Source: Micrococcales bacterium
GTDB lineage: Bacteria > Actinomycetota > Actinomycetes > S36-B12 > UBA10799
Direction of reading: 5' to 3'
DNA: 64,000 nt
Assembly (NCBI GenBank): GCA_016703125.1
Contig: JADJCR010000002.1
Span: forward strand, 248,001 to 312,000
The position numbers and the translations under genes are program-made. This document shows, piece by piece, positions 27,139 to 36,579 of the stretch. Position 1 is the first letter of the stretch. Every line of letters starts with the position of its first letter. The notes under the pieces were generated by a model that saw nothing but the letters and a program-made list of their open reading frames with translations, was not told the DNA's origin and made no database searches.

Positions 27139-27749
27139 ATGTATCAGACCTCGTACGAGAACGTCCTGCAGGACCTCATCGACCAGTTGGTCCGCCTTCC
27201 CGCGGTCGGACCCAGGGCGCCCAGCGGATCGCCTACCACCTGCTGGAGGCCGACCGCGAGGAGGTGGAGGCGCTCGGTGCCGCCCTGCTGGCCGTGAAGG
27301 ACCGGCTGAGCATCTGCGAGGTGTGTTTCAACACGGCCGAGGGTCCGTTGTGCCGGGTGTGCCGGGACGAGACCCGCGATCCGGCGGTGCTGTGTGTCGT
27401 CGAGGAGCCCAAGGACGTCATCGCGATCGAGCGCACGCGGGAGTTCACCGGTCGCTACCACGTGCTCGGCGGGGTGCTGGACCCCATGCGCGGGATCGGC
27501 CCGGACCAGTTGCACATCCGGGAGTTGTTCACCCGCCTGGCCGACGGCAGGGTCGAAGAGGTCATCCTGGCCACGGACCCGAACACCGAGGGTGAGGCGA
27601 CCGCTGCCTATCTCGGGCGTCAGTTGGCCACCATCGGGGTGACCGTGACACGGTTGGCCAGTGGGCTGCCGATGGGTGGCGACCTGGAACTGGCCGATGA
27701 GGTGACGCTCGGAAGGGCGTTCGCAGGACGAAGGAGGATCGATGCCTGA
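27139..27749 (+). pseudogene. recR: Recombination protein RecR, single frameshift
   Basis: ATG 27139 gives [17 protein letters not shown] then LPAVGP, the RecR N-terminus. The frame fails at about 27211-27217 (GGACCCAGGGCGCC), where one base appears missing; restoring it gives [14 protein letters not shown]. The second frame then supplies the C4 zinc motif ([16 protein letters not shown]), the Toprim domain ([15 protein letters not shown]) and [19 protein letters not shown], ending in RRRIDA. Corrected length is 203 residues, normal for RecR. Loss of recR would impair gap repair, so an assembly error is the simplest explanation. The next gene overlaps by 8 nt. Confidence 0.85.
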
Positions 27750-28314
27750 GCTACCCGGCGACGAGGTGTCAGTGTCCGCCATGCCCACCCCGGTCGACGC
27801 GACGGCCCTCGAGATCGCAGACGAGATGGCCATGGCGGTCCAGGACTTCGTGGTGGCGGTCGAACGGGTCGCGGCCGGCGACCTCGGCGACAGCGCGATC
27901 GCGCTGCTGCTGCTGCACACATCACAGTTGGCCGCGCACGGAGCCCGGCTGGGTGCGCTGACCGACATCGTCCCGGAGGGCCGCTGGGAGCCCGACACCG
28001 GCGGTGAGCCCGAGGTGGACGGACTGCGGCTGCGGCTGTCCGACGTCTTCAGCCACGCCGACCGCTACCACCGCGTCGACGACCCCTACTTCCCGGTGCC
28101 GGAGATCGTGGAGGCCTCGCTGTCCGACGACCTGTCGGGTATCGTCACCGACCTCAACCACGGCTTCGGCCACTACGCGGCCGGCCGTCCCATCGAGGCG
28201 CTGTGGTGGTGGCAGTACGCGTACCTGTCGAGTTGGGGCGAGGACGTGCTCAACGCGCAGGCCGCGCTGCGCTCGATGATCTCGCACCTGCGCCTGGATC
28301 TCGAGACGCGCTAA
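27742..28314 (+). CDS. DUF5063 domain protein
   Basis: A 190-residue acidic protein. [31 protein letters not shown] residues (about 98-120) and [19 protein letters not shown] (about 144-162) are hallmarks of actinobacterial DUF5063 proteins, which are regularly encoded directly after recR, as here. The ATG overlaps the end of recR, so it is translationally coupled. There are no membrane segments or known catalytic motifs. Function is unknown; a link to RecR is suggested only by the context. Confidence 0.8.
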   Translation: MPELPGDEVSVSAMPTPVDATALEIADEMAMAVQDFVVAVERVAAGDLGDSAIALLLLHTSQLAAHGARLGALTDIVPEGRWEPDTGGEPEVDGLRLRLSDVFSHADRYHRVDDPYFPVPEIVEASLSDDLSGIVTDLNHGFGHYAAGRPIEALWWWQYAYLSSWGEDVLNAQAALRSMISHLRLDLETR

Positions 28315-29240
28315 GAGGTGTTCCTGGCCAGGAACTGCACCGCCGCCGGTACGTAGAAGGGCACGTCACCGCGGGCGTGGAACCCCACGTGTCCGCCGTG
28401 GCTGGTGAGGATCAGCCGGGTGGTGGGCAGGGCGCTCCAGTCCACGGACCGGTACGGCCCCAGCGGGACCATCGGGTCGTCCTGGGAGTGGATCACCAGC
28501 AGTGGAACCTCGATCTTGGGCAGGTAGTGGATGCTGGAGTTCACCTCGTAGTACTCCGCGGCGTCCCGCCACCCGTGCCGCGGGGCGGTCAGGGCGTTGT
28601 CGAAGTCGACCATGTTCTTGGCCGCCATGAGGGCCACCCGCTCCTCGGGGGTGTAGCGCGCGCCGGCACGCAGCGCCTCCCTGCGCAGGCTGCGCACGAG
28701 GAACTTCTCGTAGAACCCTCCGGCCCGGTGATGCAGGTGTTCGACGCTGACCGCCAGATCCAGCGGCGCCGACACGGCCACGCCGGCCAGCACCCCGGGG
28801 GTGTGCTCGCCGAGCAGTTTGATGGCGAGGTTGCCCCCGAGGGAGAAGCCCACCACAGCCACTGGCCGGTCCAGCGCCTCGATGACTGCGCGCACGTCCT
28901 CGGTCTTGCCGCCGTGGTACATGCCTGCGGCGTACTCACCGGTGCCCGCCCCCCGCAGATCCAGCCGGCCCACCGCGAACCCCGCACCCAGCAACCCTGC
29001 GGTCAGCAAGCGCACGTAGTCGGACTCCGCGCTGCCCCCGAGGCCATGGATGACCAGCACCAGCGGCAGGTCCGACCGCACCTCGTGCAGCAGCAGCGCC
29101 AACCGATCGCCGGTGCCGTCGGGCATGGGCACCAGCACCAGTTGCGGCTCGGGCAGGGGCACCCGGGCCGGCCGCAGCCGGCTACGGGTGGTCTGCAGGT
29201 GGGCATTGGCCCACCCTCGCCGCGGCACGAACGCATCCAT
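28311..29240 (-). CDS. Alpha/beta hydrolase, YheT family
   Basis: A 309-residue hydrolase. The N-terminal NAHLQT motif is diagnostic of the YheT/embryogenesis-associated EMB8 group; HGLGGSAES is the oxyanion-hole segment and GFSLGGNLA the nucleophile elbow. DDPMVPLGPYR carries the catalytic Asp and HGGHVGF the His. It is cytoplasmic by sequence. Substrates of the family are ill-defined, with reported acyltransferase or esterase activity in some members. The 3' end overlaps the convergent DUF5063 gene by 4 nt. Confidence 0.85.
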   Translation of the reverse strand: MDAFVPRRGWANAHLQTTRSRLRPARVPLPEPQLVLVPMPDGTGDRLALLLHEVRSDLPLVLVIHGLGGSAESDYVRLLTAGLLGAGFAVGRLDLRGAGTGEYAAGMYHGGKTEDVRAVIEALDRPVAVVGFSLGGNLAIKLLGEHTPGVLAGVAVSAPLDLAVSVEHLHHRAGGFYEKFLVRSLRREALRAGARYTPEERVALMAAKNMVDFDNALTAPRHGWRDAAEYYEVNSSIHYLPKIEVPLLVIHSQDDPMVPLGPYRSVDWSALPTTRLILTSHGGHVGFHARGDVPFYVPAAVQFLARNTS

Positions 29241-29271
29241 TGGCCCTCAGGGTACGGCTCCCCGACCCCGA

Positions 29272-29410
29272 CACCACAAGTGGGCGCGAACGGTCCTTCC
29301 GCGCCCACTTGTGGTGATGCTCCGGGTGGGCAAAGCACCCAAGAGTGGACATACCGGGCCCACAACTGGGCGTCATCGCCTGATACCCCCCTCGGGCCGC
29401 CCACTTGTGG
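29272..29410. repeat. Perfect 17-bp-arm palindrome plus further copies (CCCACTTGTGG family)
   Basis: CACCACAAGTGGGCGCG (29272-29288) and CGCGCCCACTTGTGGTG (29300-29316) pair perfectly around an 11-nt loop. A further copy of CGCCCACTTGTGG occurs at 29398-29410 and a degenerate CCCACAACTGGGCG at 29359-29372. All lie in the 223-bp space between divergent genes. It could be an operator array, a palindromic repeat element or the end of a small transcript. Confidence 0.7.
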
Positions 29411-29463
29411 CGGATTTCCCGCTGAGCCCCGCGCCCCATAGGCTGGGACAAAGGGAGGTGCCC

Positions 29464-29892
29464 GTGTCTGCAGCGGTTTTCTGGCTCATCGCCGCCGTCG
29501 TGTTCGGCATCGCCGAGGTCATGAGCCTCGACTTCGTGCTGATCATGCTCGCCGCCGGTGCGCTGGCCGGGGCCGGCGCTGCCGCAGTGGGTGCGCCCTT
29601 CATCGTGCAGGCCGGTGCGGCTGCCGCCGTCGCTGTGCTCGGCATCTTCGCGGTCCGGCCCATCGCCCTGCGCCACCTGAACTCCGGGCCTGCCGCGCTC
29701 ACCGGGGTGGACGCCCTCATCGGTCAGCGCGTGACCGTGCTGGAGGAAGTCACCGCCGACAGCGGCCGTGTGAAAATCGGCGGCGAGATCTGGTCGGCAC
29801 AAATGGAAGAAGCCTGGGACCCGATCCAAGAAGGCGCCACCGGAACCGTCGTCGAGATCCGCGGAGCCACCGCGATCATCCGCCCCTACTGA
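29464..29892 (+). CDS. NfeD family membrane protein
   Basis: A 142-residue protein. The GTG at 29464 is chosen since GGGAGG (29453-29458) sits 5 nt before it. Residues 1-70 contain two or three membrane helices (AAVFWLIAAVVFGIAEVMS and later stretches) and 80-142 a small OB-fold domain (LIGQRVTVLEEV, GRVKIGGEIWSAQ, GTVVEIRGATAIIRPY) typical of short NfeD proteins. NfeD OB domains partner with SPFH/stomatin proteins, and an SPFH gene follows after 9 nt, so a membrane-microdomain role is inferred. Confidence 0.88.
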   Translation: MSAAVFWLIAAVVFGIAEVMSLDFVLIMLAAGALAGAGAAAVGAPFIVQAGAAAAVAVLGIFAVRPIALRHLNSGPAALTGVDALIGQRVTVLEEVTADSGRVKIGGEIWSAQMEEAWDPIQEGATGTVVEIRGATAIIRPY

Positions 29893-29901
29893 GGAGAACC
29901 C

Positions 29902-30789
29902 GTGAACGCAGCAATCGTCAGTGCCGTGGTGGTGCTGCTCGTCCTGCTCTTCCTGATCATCGTCATCGCCAAGACGGTGCGGATCGTGCCGCAGGCGCAG
30001 GCCTGTGTGGTCGAACGCCTCGGGCGATACAGCCGCACGTTGCAGGCCGGTCTGCACATCCTGATCCCCTTCGTGGACAAGATCACCTCCCGGCTGGACC
30101 TGCGCGAGCAGGTGGTGAGCTTCCAGCCCCAGCCGGTCATCACCGAGGACAACCTCGTGGTGAGCATCGACTCGGTCATCTACTTCCAGGTGACCGACCC
30201 GAAGGCCGCCACCTACGAGATCCAGAACTACATCTGGGGAGTCGAGCAGTTGACGGTCACGACCTTGCGCAACGTGGTCGGGAGCATGGACCTGGAAGCG
30301 ACCCTGACCTCGCGCGACCAGATCAACAGCCAGCTGCGCGGAGTCCTCGATGAGGCCACCGGCAAGTGGGGTATCCGCGTGAACCGCGTCGAGCTGAAAG
30401 CCATCGACCCGCCGCCGAGCGTGCAGGAGTCCATGGAGAAGCAGATGCGCGCGGAGCGGGACCGGCGCGCGGCGATCCTCACGGCTGAGGGCTTCAAGCA
30501 GTCACAGATCCTCACCGCCCAAGGTGAGCAGCAGGCCACGGTTCTGCGGGCCGAGGGTGACAAGCAGTCCGCCATCCTGCGCGCCGAGGGCGAGGCCCTG
30601 GCGGTGCAGAAGGTGTTCGACGCCATCCACGCTGCCGATCCCGACCCGAAACTGCTCGCCTACCAGTACCTGCAGGCCCTGCCGGAGATCGCGAAGGGTG
30701 AGTCGAACAAGGTCTGGGTGGTGCCCGCGGAGTTGACCGGGGCGTTGCAGAACTTCGCCGGCGCGTTCCAGAACAAGCCGCCGGCGTAG
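29902..30789 (+). CDS. SPFH/Band 7 (stomatin/QmcA-like) protein
   Basis: A 295-residue protein with GTG start and an N-terminal membrane helix (about 5-25). VPQAQACVVERLGRYSRTL and the following FVDKITSRLDLREQVVSF are conserved Band 7 sequence. A helical region with repeated 'AEGDKQSAILRAEGEALA' heptads (about 190-240) gives the coiled coil used for oligomerisation. Paralogues form large rings in the membrane and work with NfeD, encoded just upstream; they also associate with FtsH-type proteases in some bacteria. The next gene begins directly after the stop (TAG-ATG). Confidence 0.92.
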   Translation: MNAAIVSAVVVLLVLLFLIIVIAKTVRIVPQAQACVVERLGRYSRTLQAGLHILIPFVDKITSRLDLREQVVSFQPQPVITEDNLVVSIDSVIYFQVTDPKAATYEIQNYIWGVEQLTVTTLRNVVGSMDLEATLTSRDQINSQLRGVLDEATGKWGIRVNRVELKAIDPPPSVQESMEKQMRAERDRRAAILTAEGFKQSQILTAQGEQQATVLRAEGDKQSAILRAEGEALAVQKVFDAIHAADPDPKLLAYQYLQALPEIAKGESNKVWVVPAELTGALQNFAGAFQNKPPA

Positions 30790-31485
30790 ATGGAACTGCT
30801 CGAGCACGCACCACACCGGGTGCTCGCGATCGTCGCCCACCCGGACGACATCGAGTACGGCGCCGCGGCTGCGGTCGCTGTGTGGAGCGCCGCCGGCGCC
30901 GACTGCAGGTACCTGCTGGCCACGCGCGGGGAGGCCGGGATCGACGGCATGGAGCCGGCCACTGCGGCCCGCGTGCGCGAGGAGGAGCAACGGCGCAGCG
31001 CGGCGGTCCTGGGTGTCGAGGTGGTGGAGTTCCTGGAGCATCCGGATGGAACGGTCCACGACGCCCTCGCGCTGCGCCGCGAATTCGCCGGTGCGATCCG
31101 GCGGCACCGTCCGGACACGCTGCTGCTGTTCAATCACCGCGAGTCGTGGTCGCCCGGGGCGCGCAACAGCGCCGACCACCGGATCGTGGGGGCGGCGGCC
31201 CTGGATGCGGTGGCCGATGCCGGCAACCGCTGGATCTTCCCGGGCGCCGCGCCGCACTCCGCGAAACTGGCCCTGGTGGCCGGGTCGCCGCAGGCCACAC
31301 ATGTACTGGACGTGTCCGCCGGCGTGGACCTGGCCGTGGCGTCGCTGCGTGAGCACCGCGCCTATCTGGAGGGGCTGGGCGAGCATCCCATGGCCGACCC
31401 CGAGTTCCTGCGGGCCTTCCTGGAACAGACCGGCGCGAGGGTCGGGGTGCCGGCGGCCCTCGCCGTGGAGGTCTGGCGGTTCTGA
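30790..31485 (+). CDS. PIG-L family deacetylase
   Basis: A 231-residue LmbE/PIG-L zinc enzyme. AHPDDIE is the metal-binding HPDD motif and NSADHRIVG supplies the third ligand-type HxxH segment. VLGVEVVEFLEHPDG matches the family core. Relatives include MshB and the mycothiol conjugate amidase Mca; this protein is shorter than either, so an N-acetylglucosaminyl-type deacetylase of unassigned substrate is the safe reading. The ATG abuts the stop of the SPFH gene, making a three-gene operon with NfeD. Confidence 0.88.
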   Translation: MELLEHAPHRVLAIVAHPDDIEYGAAAAVAVWSAAGADCRYLLATRGEAGIDGMEPATAARVREEEQRRSAAVLGVEVVEFLEHPDGTVHDALALRREFAGAIRRHRPDTLLLFNHRESWSPGARNSADHRIVGAAALDAVADAGNRWIFPGAAPHSAKLALVAGSPQATHVLDVSAGVDLAVASLREHRAYLEGLGEHPMADPEFLRAFLEQTGARVGVPAALAVEVWRF

Positions 31486-31498
31486 GGCGGGCCCGCTG

Positions 31499-32377
31499 TC
31501 ACGCCGGCAACTGGTAGTTGTCGAAGAACTCCCACATCAACCGGGAGGCGTCGACGCTCTGCGTGGTCTTCCCCAGCTGCGGTGCGATGGCATCGGCGAT
31601 GAACTCCGCCGCGCCCGGCCAGGTGTGCCCACCGCCGCGCACGCGGTAATACTCCACGTCGGCACCGGCGTCGCAGTCGGTCCATTCCCGCAGCGTGACG
31701 TCCTTGCCCGCCTTCTGCACCGTGTCCGCCGTGCACCCGTTGTGCTCGGCCCATTCGGCCATGGCCACCGGGACCGCCGGCAGGTCCACATCCTCGCCCT
31801 GTGGCTGTCCGCCCCGGAAGGGGACGACCTGGTCGGCGGTGCCGTGGAAGTAGATGATCGGTGCCGGCGGGGTGGCGGCGCACTGCGGCTCGTACAGCGT
31901 GAGCGCGACCCCGCCGAACGCCGCGAACTTGCGCTCTGGCGCGCAGGCCAGGGCGAAGGTCATCGCCGAGCCCATCGACATCCCGGAGGCGTAGGCGCGG
32001 GTGGGATCCATACACGGCACCGCCGCACCGACCGCGCGCAGATACGCGGCATCCCGGCCCCCGAACTGCCACCGGCCGCCGATGGCCTGCGGGGCCACGA
32101 CCAGGAACCGCCCCTCCTCCGCGACCTGCTCGAAACCGGTGAGCAGCAGTTGCTGCTGGGCGTTGGAACCCCGGCCGTGGAACGTGAACACCACCGGCGA
32201 GGGGTTGCGGAAGTCGGTCGGGACGTGCAGCAGGAAGGAGCGCTTGCCCACTGTGACCTCCCGGGTACCGGGCGGCCCCGGGTCGCAGGTGGGGGCCGGC
32301 TCCGGCTCCGAGGTCGCCGCCCCGCCCGAACACCCCGCGAGCAGGACCACCAGAACCAGCCACATCGCACGCTTCAC
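31499..32377 (-). CDS. Lipoprotein esterase, PHB depolymerase / LpqC-like
   Basis: A 292-residue exported protein with a lipoprotein signal (LVVLLAGC; lipidated Cys near residue 16). FTFHGRGSNAQQQ is the oxyanion region, GMSMGSAMT the nucleophile elbow, HGTADQVVPF holds the catalytic Asp and GGGHTWPG the His, the layout of poly(3-hydroxybutyrate) depolymerase/feruloyl esterase family members. The protein would be anchored to the outer face of the membrane. The actual ester is unknown. It is convergent with the PIG-L gene. Confidence 0.85.
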   Translation of the reverse strand: MKRAMWLVLVVLLAGCSGGAATSEPEPAPTCDPGPPGTREVTVGKRSFLLHVPTDFRNPSPVVFTFHGRGSNAQQQLLLTGFEQVAEEGRFLVVAPQAIGGRWQFGGRDAAYLRAVGAAVPCMDPTRAYASGMSMGSAMTFALACAPERKFAAFGGVALTLYEPQCAATPPAPIIYFHGTADQVVPFRGGQPQGEDVDLPAVPVAMAEWAEHNGCTADTVQKAGKDVTLREWTDCDAGADVEYYRVRGGGHTWPGAAEFIADAIAPQLGKTTQSVDASRLMWEFFDNYQLPA

Positions 32378-32445
32378 AGGTCCATACTCGACCCCCGGGG
32401 AAACCTCCGCGCGCGAAGCCCCTCACCTGTGGTTGCCTGTCGGTC

Positions 32446-33405
32446 GTGTCCAACCTCGCCATGCATGCCACCCGGGTCCCGCCGGGGTTGCGGGTGACGC
32501 AGGTGGCCGACGACCACCTCGACCGTCTCGTGGAACTCGGCCGCGATGTGGAGTCGGCCGCTTTCGGTGTCACGCAGTGCAATCGCACCGAGATGCTCGG
32601 GGCGCTACGGGCCCCGGAACTGCACGGCGCGCGCGGAACCGTCGCGCTGTGGGACGCCGACCGACTTGCCGCCGTGGCGCTTGCGTACGACGCCCTCGAG
32701 CACGCATCTGGGCTGTACCTCGACCTGTTCATCCACCCCGAGGCGCCCGCCCGTCAGGACGTCGCGACCTGCCTGCTGTCAGCTGCTCGGGCCTACGCGG
32801 CCGCGCTCGGCCCGCCGGAGCCGGCCTGGGTGAAGTCGGAGAGTTTCGACGGGGACACCGACGTGGAGGCCGCATTCGGCGACCTCGGCTACGAGCAGCA
32901 CCGCGTGTACCTGCGCATGCGTCTGGACTTCGACGCGGCGCCGGTCGCACCCGAACCACCGACCGGGATCAGTGTGCGGACGATGGTGCAGTCCGACTGG
33001 GAAGCGATCCACGACGTCATCACCACGGCGTTCTTGGACCACTACGACTTCCACCCCGAGCCGTTCGAGGTCTTCCGCGAGAACTTCGTCGACGAGACCA
33101 CCGACTTCGGGCAGTGGCGGCTGGCCTTCACCGGGGACCGCTGCGTGGGGCTGTGCCTGGGCAGCAAGCGGTACGCGGCCCACCGCCTCGGGTACGTGGC
33201 CAGCCTGGCCGTACTGCGGGATTACCGGGGCCGGGGGATCGCCCGGTTCCTGCTGCATGATGCGTTCGCGCGCGACGCCTCGCTCGGCTACGCGGGGACG
33301 TCCCTGCACTGCGATGCCACCAACCCCACCGGGGCCACCGCGCTCTACGAGAGCGTCGGCATGCTGCGCGACCAGCGCTACACGGCCTGGCGCACCCGCC
33401 TGTGA
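32446..33405 (+). CDS. Double GNAT acetyltransferase (MshD-like layout)
   Basis: A 319-residue protein; GTG 32446 and ATG 32461 are both possible starts. Two GNAT-like halves are present. The second (about 160-319) has ASLAVLRDYRGRGIARFLL with the acetyl-CoA loop and ALYESVGM at its end; the first (about 15-155) is degenerate in its loop. The architecture resembles mycothiol synthase MshD, but the sequence does not allow that assignment. Confidence 0.8.
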   Translation: MSNLAMHATRVPPGLRVTQVADDHLDRLVELGRDVESAAFGVTQCNRTEMLGALRAPELHGARGTVALWDADRLAAVALAYDALEHASGLYLDLFIHPEAPARQDVATCLLSAARAYAAALGPPEPAWVKSESFDGDTDVEAAFGDLGYEQHRVYLRMRLDFDAAPVAPEPPTGISVRTMVQSDWEAIHDVITTAFLDHYDFHPEPFEVFRENFVDETTDFGQWRLAFTGDRCVGLCLGSKRYAAHRLGYVASLAVLRDYRGRGIARFLLHDAFARDASLGYAGTSLHCDATNPTGATALYESVGMLRDQRYTAWRTRL

Positions 33406-33430
33406 CCACCCGCCGTTGGACACATGCTGC

Positions 33431-34132
33431 GTGATTGATCAGAATGCGACCGTGGATGAAATCGTGCGGGACCCGCAAGTGGACGTACAGTTGCGCAACG
33501 TCGTGGACGGCCTGGTCAATCACACCGGTGGGGCGATCCCCCGGGAGAACCTGGCGGCCATCGTCGACGACCTCTACGCGAAGCTGGCACGCGACGCGAA
33601 ACTGACGACCTACCTGCCGGTGATCGTCGGCCGGGCGGCCCTCCAGCGCGTCCGCGCGGAGCAGGCTGACGCCAGTCGCACGCTACTGACCAAACCCGAG
33701 GTCCTCATCGTCTGCCAGGACAACATCGGGCGCTCCCAGGCGGCCGCCGCCCTCCTGCGCTACTACGCCCCCGGCATGCTCTACATCGTCTCGGCCGGGG
33801 TGGCCCCCAAAGGTCACGTGCTCACCGAGGTGACCGAGGGGCTGGCGTCGCGCGGTGTGCACCTCACGGACCCGCCTCAGGCCTTCGCGCCGTCCATGCT
33901 GGACGACGCCGACCACCTGATCATCGTGGGGGACACCACCGCTGACGCACTGCCGGAGCGCGAGGGTGTGGAACGCATCGAATGGCGCGCCATCAGCCAC
34001 CTCGAAGGCCTGCCCCCGACTGACGTGGCCGAGGTCCTCGTGCAGATCGACCTGCGGGTGCGCGAGGTCCTGGCCACCTGGTTCCCGGACCTCGACCTCG
34101 GCGAGCCGGTCATGCAGCAGACTCCCGCCTGA
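33431..34132 (+). CDS. Low-molecular-weight phosphatase with N-terminal three-helix domain
   Basis: A 233-residue protein; GTG 33431 or GTG 33452 may start it. Residues about 1-80 look like the three-helix dimerisation domain often found before actinobacterial ArsC-type phosphatases (LPVIVGRAALQRVRAE). The LMW-PTP domain follows, with the P-loop CQDNIGRSQ (C-x5-R-S) holding the nucleophile Cys and Arg. The canonical C-terminal DP acid pair is not obvious, as only DTTAD and DDAD segments are seen. It may act as arsenate reductase or protein-tyrosine phosphatase. No arsenic genes are nearby. It is convergent with glpK. Confidence 0.78.
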   Translation: MIDQNATVDEIVRDPQVDVQLRNVVDGLVNHTGGAIPRENLAAIVDDLYAKLARDAKLTTYLPVIVGRAALQRVRAEQADASRTLLTKPEVLIVCQDNIGRSQAAAALLRYYAPGMLYIVSAGVAPKGHVLTEVTEGLASRGVHLTDPPQAFAPSMLDDADHLIIVGDTTADALPEREGVERIEWRAISHLEGLPPTDVAEVLVQIDLRVREVLATWFPDLDLGEPVMQQTPA

Positions 34133-34138
34133 GGGGGA

Positions 34139-35637
34139 TCACCCGTTGCCGGTGGGCACCCAGTCGAACGTACGGGTGACCGCCTGGCGCCACCGCGTGA
34201 ACAGCCGCTCGCGGTCCTCGACGGACATCTCCGGCTCCCACCGCTTGCCCTCGGCCCAGTTGGTCCGGATCGCGGTTTCGTCCTCCCAGAAGCCCACGGC
34301 CAGTCCGGCGGCGTACGCCGCCCCCAGCGCGGTCGTCTCGATCGTCCGCGGGCGCACCACCGGCACGCCGAGGATGTCGCACTGGAATTGCATGAGCAAC
34401 TCGTTGAGCACCATGCCGCCGTCGACCTTGAGGGTGGTCAGACGCACGCCGCTGTCGGCCTCCATCGCCTGGATCACCTCGCGGGACTGGTACGCGGCTG
34501 CTTCCAGTGCGGCCCTGGCGATGTGACCTTTGTTGATGAAGCGCGTCAACCCGACGATGGCCCCCCGGCATCGCCCCGCCAGTAGGGCGCGAACAACCCG
34601 CTGAAGGCCGGCACGAAGTAGCAGTCGCCGTTGTCATCCACCGACCGCGCGAGCGTCTCCGCCTCGGGAGCCTCGTCGATGATGCCGAGATTGTCCCGGA
34701 GCCACTGGATGAGGCTGCCGGTCACCGCGATCGACCCCTCGAGGGCGTAAATCGCCGGTGCCGCGCCCAACTTGTAGCAGACGGTGGTGAGCAGGCCGTT
34801 GTCGCTGAGGACCTTCTCGGTCCCGGTGTTCAGCAGCAGGAAGTTGCCGGTGCCGTAGGTGTTCTTCGCCTCCCCGGGGCTCAAGCAGGCCTGACCGAAG
34901 GTGGCCGCCTGCTGGTCGCCGAGGATGCCCGCGATGGGCACGCCGCGCATCGACGCCGGGCTGAGCACCTCGCCGTACACCTCCGAGGAACTGCGGATCT
35001 CCGGCAGCATCACGCTGGGCACGCCCACGGCCTCGGCCAGGCCCGGGTCCCACTGCAGCGTGTCGAGGTTCATGAGCAGCGTGCGGGAGGCGTTACTGGG
35101 GTCGGTGGCGTGAACCCGGCCGTTGGTGAGGTTCCACAACAACCACGTGTCGATCGTCCCCATCAGCAACTCACCGGCCTCTGCCTGCGAGCGGGCGCCG
35201 GGTACGTTGTCGAGGATCCACCGCACCTTCGGGCCGCTGAAGTACGTCGCCAGCGGCAGCCCGGTGGTCGCCCGGAAGCGCTGCTCCCCGACCGTCTCGG
35301 CCAGGTCGTCGCAGATCCCCTGGGTGCGGGTGTCCTGCCAGACGATGGCGTTGTACACCGGCAGACCCGTGGTCCGGTTCCACACCACCGTGGTCTCACG
35401 TTGCTGCGTGATGCCCACAGCGGTGATCTCCGACAGCGAGAGGTTGGACTTCCCCAGCGCGCCACCCATCACCTCGCGGGTGTTGTGCCAGATCTCCATC
35501 GGGTCGTGCTCCACCCATCCCGCGCGCGGGAAGATCTGTTCGTGTTCCCTCTGGTCCATGGCCAGCGGGGTGCCGCCGGCGTCGAAGATGATCGCCCGGC
35601 TGGACGTGGTGCCTTGATCGATGGCCATGATCGTCAC
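34139..35637 (-). pseudogene. glpK: Glycerol kinase, single frameshift
   Basis: ATG 35635-35637. The first frame reads from [16 protein letters not shown] through [13 protein letters not shown] to [14 protein letters not shown], then stops. The second continues [20 protein letters not shown], a classic GlpK segment, to 34139. The break is in a C6 run (34561-34566, plus strand); one more base restores [12 protein letters not shown] or the equivalent and a protein of about 499 residues, the normal GlpK size. It phosphorylates glycerol to sn-glycerol-3-phosphate. No glpF or glpD is in the window. An indel error in the homopolymer is likely. Confidence 0.88.
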
Positions 35638-35785
35638 TGGGTACCTCCACTCGTAGGCACAAACCTAGTGGCCCGGCCCGTCGGACGCAGGATCTGCCGG
35701 GGCCCCGCTGAGACTGGCCGTTCGACCCTTGCGCCGATGTCCCACCCCCTGCGTAGCGTGGGCAGCGCAGAGGAGAGGAGACATC

Positions 35786-36562
35786 ATGCGGTACACGAAT
35801 GGGCTGTTCGGCTGGGTCGACGTCATGACCCGGGACCCCCGGCGCGCAACGGAGTTCTACGAGGGGCTGTTCGGCTGGACCCACACCGACCAGCCGACCC
35901 CCATGGGTCCGCCGTACACCCAGTTCTTCAAGGACGGCAAGCTGGTCTGCGGGCTGAGCCCGATGATGCCGGGGGTGCCACCGGAGGTAGGCGCCTTCTG
36001 GAACTCCTATGTCCTGGTCGAGGACGCCGACGACACCGCAGCCAAGGCCGAGGCGGCCGGCGGCAAGGTCACGATGCCACCGATGGACGTGATGGACCAG
36101 GGGCGGATGGCCATGCTGGCCGACCCGTCCGGGGCGGCGTTGGGGCTGTGGCAGCCGGGTAGCCACGAGGGCGCGGACCTGTTCAACGAACCAGGCTCGC
36201 TGACCTGGAACGAGCTGCAGACGCGCGACCTCGAGACTGTCCTGCCCTTCTACGAGACGGTCTTCGGCTGGGAGTGGGCCGACGGCCCCGACGACGGATA
36301 CAAGGTGGCGAACCTCCCCGGCAAGCCCGGCGAGGACAAGTCCAACGCCGGCGCCATGTCCATGCCACCGGGCGTGCCCGACGAGGCCCCCAACCTGTGG
36401 ATGGTCTACTTCGCCGTGTCGGACTGCGACACCTCAATGGCGGCCGCCCAGGGCCTCGGTGCCCAGGTGTTCCTGCCGGCGATGCAGATGGGGCCCGGGA
36501 GGTTCGGGGGCTTGATCGACCCGACCGGCGGGATGTTCCTGGTGGGGTCCTTCGGGGGCTGA
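35786..36562 (+). CDS. Tandem-domain VOC/glyoxalase-like protein (copy 1)
   Basis: A 258-residue protein with an excellent ribosome site (AGGAGAGGAG) before ATG 35786. Two VOC domains, about 7-118 and 130-258, each start with a 'FGWxDVxTxDxxRAxxFYEGLFGW' or 'WNELQTRDLETVLPFYETVFGW' helix-strand pair. Such double-VOC proteins are common in actinobacteria and include CFP30B-like proteins. They may bind metal or small ligands, but the glyoxalase Glu/His ligands are not all evident. The next gene, 17 nt downstream, is a paralogue. Confidence 0.88.
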   Translation: MRYTNGLFGWVDVMTRDPRRATEFYEGLFGWTHTDQPTPMGPPYTQFFKDGKLVCGLSPMMPGVPPEVGAFWNSYVLVEDADDTAAKAEAAGGKVTMPPMDVMDQGRMAMLADPSGAALGLWQPGSHEGADLFNEPGSLTWNELQTRDLETVLPFYETVFGWEWADGPDDGYKVANLPGKPGEDKSNAGAMSMPPGVPDEAPNLWMVYFAVSDCDTSMAAAQGLGAQVFLPAMQMGPGRFGGLIDPTGGMFLVGSFGG

Positions 36563-36579
36563 CCGCATAACCTGGGGTC

